NCBI GenBank assembly: GCA_033977485.1
Contig: CM066988.1
Span: forward strand, 78,836,669-78,900,668
Source: Hydrangea macrophylla
Lineage: Eukaryota > Streptophyta > Magnoliopsida > Cornales > Hydrangeaceae
Reading direction: 5' to 3'
DNA: 64,000 bases
Shown here: positions 60,280 to 64,000 of the stretch, in pieces
Numbering within the stretch: position 1 is the first letter of the stretch
How the letters are laid out: each line of letters begins with the position of its first letter
Program-made: the position numbers and the translations under genes
The notes under the pieces: generated by a model
Seen by the model: the letters and a program-made list of their open reading frames with translations, nothing else
Database searches by the model: none
Told to the model about the DNA's origin: nothing

Positions 60280-60623
60280 GTGAATTTCACAAAATGATCT
60301 CTGAATTTTACAATATGATTTGTGAACTTCACAACATGTTCTGAAAAAACAAGATTGAAAGAGCATGGCACAACTTGATTTGCGAAATTCACAACATGTT
60401 CTGGAAAAACGAGAATGGAAGAGAGAGGCACAACATGATTTGTGGACTTTACAACATGTTCTGGAAAATTGGGAATGGAAGATAGAGTCCTAACATGATT
60501 TGTGAATTTCACAATCTATTCTGGAAAATGAAAGAGACAGAAAGTCACAACGTGATTTGTGAATTTCACAACATGTTTTTCTCACAACAAAATTTGTGAA
60601 TCTCACAACATATTCTGGAAAAT

Positions 60624-60625
<2 letters not shown>
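60280..60625. repeat. Minisatellite, ~60-bp unit
   Basis: About six imperfect units built on 'acatgatttgtgaatttcac' followed by 'aacatgttctggaaaa' and a variable purine spacer. The minus frame across it (NHVV, FPEHVVKF repeats) is a product of the repeat. Confidence 0.85.
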
Positions 60626-60659
<34 letters not shown>

Positions 60660-61364
60660 CAATACCATTGCATCCTAGCACCCACAACCACTGTTAACCA
60701 CCATCGTCACATCCACCACCAATCTTAACCACCATCATTGCTATTGCTCCCACCACCATTCTTAGCCACCATAGTGCCATGGCACCCACCCCCACTGCCA
60801 ACACATCACCACCGTACCATTGGGTTGCGAAGGTGGTGGTCACGATTGATAGGCCCATAACGTTTTTACGTGCTTATGTAGAAAATTGAATGAACAAGGT
60901 TGGTGACAAGTAATTTTGTAATAATAACTAAATCACCATATGCATTCTCAATCATTCAAATATGGTGTTTTTACATGTATATATGCATATAGCCAAATAG
61001 ATGTATATATAAATGCACATATTGAGAAGTCAATCTCATAATAATTAGTACTAATAAATCTTATTGTGTAAATAGAAGTTGGGAGGTAAATTATGAGCTA
61101 CTTAATGGCTATTTGGTATGTGTGTGTATATATATATATATATATGTTTGTATGTGTGTCTGTGTGTATGTGAAAGGGCATTTAGAATATAAAAAATTCT
61201 TTAACCATAATTAGGTGTGTTAACTAGGATCCTAGGGATCTAGTATTAAATAAAAATATTGGGTCCATCTATGAAAGGACATGGATGGGGTATTTAAGGG
61301 CAATTCTACTGAAAAATAAGGTGTGATCATTTATAATCATATGCACAAAATATGTGAAAAGTTA
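60626..61364. other. Intergenic low-complexity DNA
   Basis: GA microsatellite (60627-60656), CCACCAC-rich DNA (60680-60800) and TA/TG repeats (61120-61170). No gene seen. Confidence 0.5.
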
Positions 61365-61560
61365 GGATTAATGTCCTATCCCAGTTGGTATTCGAGTTGG
61401 CAGACCCCAACTCTCACTCACCATAAGAGTAGGTTCGAATCCTCCCACCCCATTGTAATTTAAAAAAATTGTAAAAAGTTGTTGTGAGGACTCTTGTCAA
61501 GTAGCAAGAGATGCTTCGTGACGACATCCTATTGACACGTTTTCTTATCACACCCAAGTG
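61365..61560 (+). mobile_element. SINE-like tRNA-derived sequence
   Basis: A perfect B box GGTTCGAATCC at 61432-61442, preceded about 45 bp upstream by an A-box-like 'agttggtattcgagttgg'. A non-coding tail follows. The A box is weak and borders are not certain. Confidence 0.45.
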
Positions 61561-62139
61561 TAGGTGATCGTACAAGTAATAAAGTTCAGGACGTCCAGGT
61601 CAAACCCACATGGAACGGAAAAGAAAGATAGACAATAACTATTATGTCACTAAAAAGAAAATAAAATATGATGGATTTTTTTGTGGAGTTTTACTAAACT
61701 ACTAATTTTTATATTTTTGCAACAAACTAATTAAAAGCTATTTTTTTAAGTAGTTTACGGTAAAGATTTTAACAGTGCAAAATAAATTAACTAAGTACTA
61801 GTAAGAAAATGAAGAAAAATAAATAAAAGCTAAATTTTTGTGAGATAAACTTTTTGGATTTAATAATAGCGAAAGATAGAAATAATACAGATATTTAAGC
61901 AAAGTTATTAAAAACAGGAAATTTTAATTAAGTTGGAAGAAATGATTTAAAGAATTGGGAATATGCAAACCAACACTAGATCCCACAACTTTTATTCATT
62001 TGAAAAGGATTTGACATTTAAGACCACAGAGTCATTCTTTATTTAAAAATAAACTTTCACTGGTTAGGGTCATATCAAGTGTGTCAGGTTTTATATGAAA
62101 CGACGTCGTTTGGTTTAAAGAAAAATAAAAAGGCAATTG

Positions 62140-62222
62140 GGCAGTAGCCAGGTTCGAACCGTGCCCCGCCGCGGACGTGGGTTATTCGGCGTCCCATCCC
62201 CACCATTCTGCCACTATACAAT
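62140..62222 (-). mobile_element. tRNA-like/SINE head
   Basis: On the - strand an A box TGGCAGAATGG (about 62213-62203) is followed at normal distance by the B box GGTTCGAACC (62160-62151). No tRNA acceptor stem could be drawn, so this is more likely a tRNA-derived SINE head than a tRNA gene. Confidence 0.4.
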
Positions 62223-64000
62223 TGTCTGTCCATTAGTGGATAGAAATATATATAAACATATATTTGAAATATAAATTTTGTCATATGAGTTGTTTGAGTA
62301 TGCTAGGTGTTTTTTTGTGACAAAATGCATAGTTTGACAATCCACATAATTAGATTCTTATTTCAAATATGTAATCTTTTGAGCCAAAATAGTCATAGTA
62401 TATAAACATGTTAAATGGTTATAAACTATAGATACATATATATATTTGGCCATAAATGGAAAAATAACTCATCTAGATAAATTTGCCCATTTAAGATTAG
62501 TGCACAGAAGCTGTGATTTCTAAGTTTTTATTGCATATCCCCAATTAAAGTTTTAGCCTACCATTTTTGAATTGAAACTGTCTTCCAAATAAAATTTAAA
62601 GATAAATTATATAGATGCATGCAATCACCGTCCAATTAAAATTAAAGTTGTAAAACCAAGGTAAGGGTAAAAACTAATATTATTATATTATTTTCTCCAC
62701 TTAACATGAGTTATGGTTGAATTTGTGGAATCTGCAAATAACAAAGTTTAGTACAACTAGGCTAATAAAATATACAAAAATGGAAATACTGAACCAAAAA
62801 TAAAACACTAAACCTTTGACTTTGGATTATTGTGGGGTCACAGTGGTTGAACTCCAAGAACACAAATAAGGTCAAACCAAATCCTAATCTAATTTGGGAG
62901 TGAGATATGAATGTGGTGTGTTTTGGACTTTAGTAGGTGATTATAACAATTACATGGCTAAGAAATCTGGCATTTACTTGCAAAATCTGTCTTCTAGTGA
63001 ATGAAAATATTGCTATAAAAACTGAAAAGTTGGGGTTTCAAACTATATTAGGAGACAACTACAAGTACTACTAGATTAAAAATATTAAATCTAAATTTTA
63101 AATAGGCCTATTTTTACTACTACAAAGTGACAAAGGTTGTACACGAAAGCAAATATTTTATTTTAAGAAATACAGTACACAAAATTTTGCTACATATTTT
63201 TAAACATAAAATCATCAATTACATACAAGTAAATTTTTACAACTACTAGAACTAGAAAAGGTAAAGAAAAACTAAAGTTTCCCATTTCTAGGGACAATAT
63301 GAATTGCTCACATGATAATCTCCCTAAACTATTCTCTCCTTAACAGTGATTGTGAAGCTGTTGGTTTCTGAATTGTGTCTTGGTTTTGTAGCTGTTTGTT
63401 GCAGCTTGTATTTAAAGGCGAAGTTTATGATACACTTCGTCATTCACTCCATCACTCTGCCCATTTTTTCTTTGCCTCGTCCCTGATTTTCAAAAAGTTG
63501 TGACATTAGTTTGAATATCAAAACTTGGAGAGGTAACATTGACAATGTTACCGACAAATTTTTTTTTAATATTTTTTATGTTTTGGTTTTGGTTTTGGCT
63601 TCTTCTAATTTTTTTCAAAGGTTTTACTATTCATTACTATTCACATTTGATTAAAAATATGGGAGATACTATAGTGTGGTTGCTACTTCTTTCCTTCTAT
63701 TTATTTTACTTCATTTTTACCTAAACAAATAAGATATGTAAAAGCATATAATTACATGCATTTGAGTGACATCACTCTTAAATTATATTAATTCAAATAT
63801 GCATGTAAAACTAAGGATTTGGGGATTAAATGAGCACTATGTCTATTATATTGGCACATAAATGTACAAAATTTAGTGTTTATCACTTCGCAAATTGAAC
63901 GAGATATCATATTAAGAGATTGTTTGGGATGGTTCAAAACATTTTTCTGGTTTTAAGTATACCGGTTTGTATATTTAAATATGAAAAAGTATCGTCTAGC
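62223..64000. other. AT-rich intergenic DNA, no gene recognised
   Basis: Only low-complexity frames (for example the Phe/Leu-rich one at 63539-63724). No repeat borders or protein similarity could be identified by eye. Confidence 0.5.

Noticed and set aside
60252..60687. Minus frames with repeated EHVVKFTNHV units, like a repeat protein
   Set aside because: The repeats reflect a DNA minisatellite with irregular spacers; there is no start context, splice support or domain.
62140..62222. A functional tRNA gene
   Set aside because: A and B boxes fit, but no acceptor stem or credible anticodon arm could be drawn. It is kept only as a SINE-like head.

Overview
This is a nuclear plant segment, almost certainly from a eudicot with TE-rich intergenic DNA and large introns. 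The evidence is GT-AG spliced genes of plant-only families (an auxin response factor, a long remorin), plant LTR retrotransposons, many MITEs, and AT-rich DNA with GA/CT and TA microsatellites. The species cannot be named from the sequence.

There are only two intact genes, and they converge. A remorin lies on the + strand (16721-21647, six exons, 538 aa). An ARF6-type AUXIN RESPONSE FACTOR lies on the - strand (start at 54554, stop at 25096, fifteen exons, 865 aa). I rebuilt both exon by exon, and every junction keeps frame with GT/AG borders. The ARF has the B3, ARF-ancillary, Gln/Ser-rich middle and PB1 regions and a miR167-type target site in its PB1 exon. From memory, the Arabidopsis ARF6 locus (AT1G30330) also sits beside a remorin (AT1G30320), so the pair may be an old syntenic block.

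Left flank (1-16 kb): the 3' part of a decayed Ty3/gypsy element, whose LTR was split by a related solo LTR (5-bp target duplication atatc). Then a Copia-type solo LTR, a 0.9-kb foldback element, a Stowaway MITE carrying a Harbinger MITE, and a gag-only Copia remnant with its 3' LTR.

ARF introns (25-54.5 kb): about 29 kb of genomic DNA for 2.6 kb of coding sequence. Intron 9 (12.8 kb) holds a Copia element with both LTRs and an aggag duplication. Inside it are an inverted, truncated second Copia, a 139-bp MITE and a 3.9-kb hAT transposon. Intron 12 (4.6 kb) holds a hAT element containing an RTE-like LINE, two smaller hAT elements and a Stowaway MITE. Introns 1 and 2 hold tandem duplications, one of which copies the end of coding exon 2 with its splice donor.

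Right flank (55.4-64 kb): a GC-rich hAT MITE, a solo LTR of the same family as the one at 14.6-16.0 kb, a minisatellite and tRNA-derived SINE-like pieces. No intact gene was found there.

No clearly new gene system was found. The least explained signals are clusters of TCGA-centred palindromes in three LTR types, a short reading frame shared by two diverged gypsy LTR tails, a set of hAT relatives in one gene's introns, and the 531-bp duplication across an ARF splice donor.
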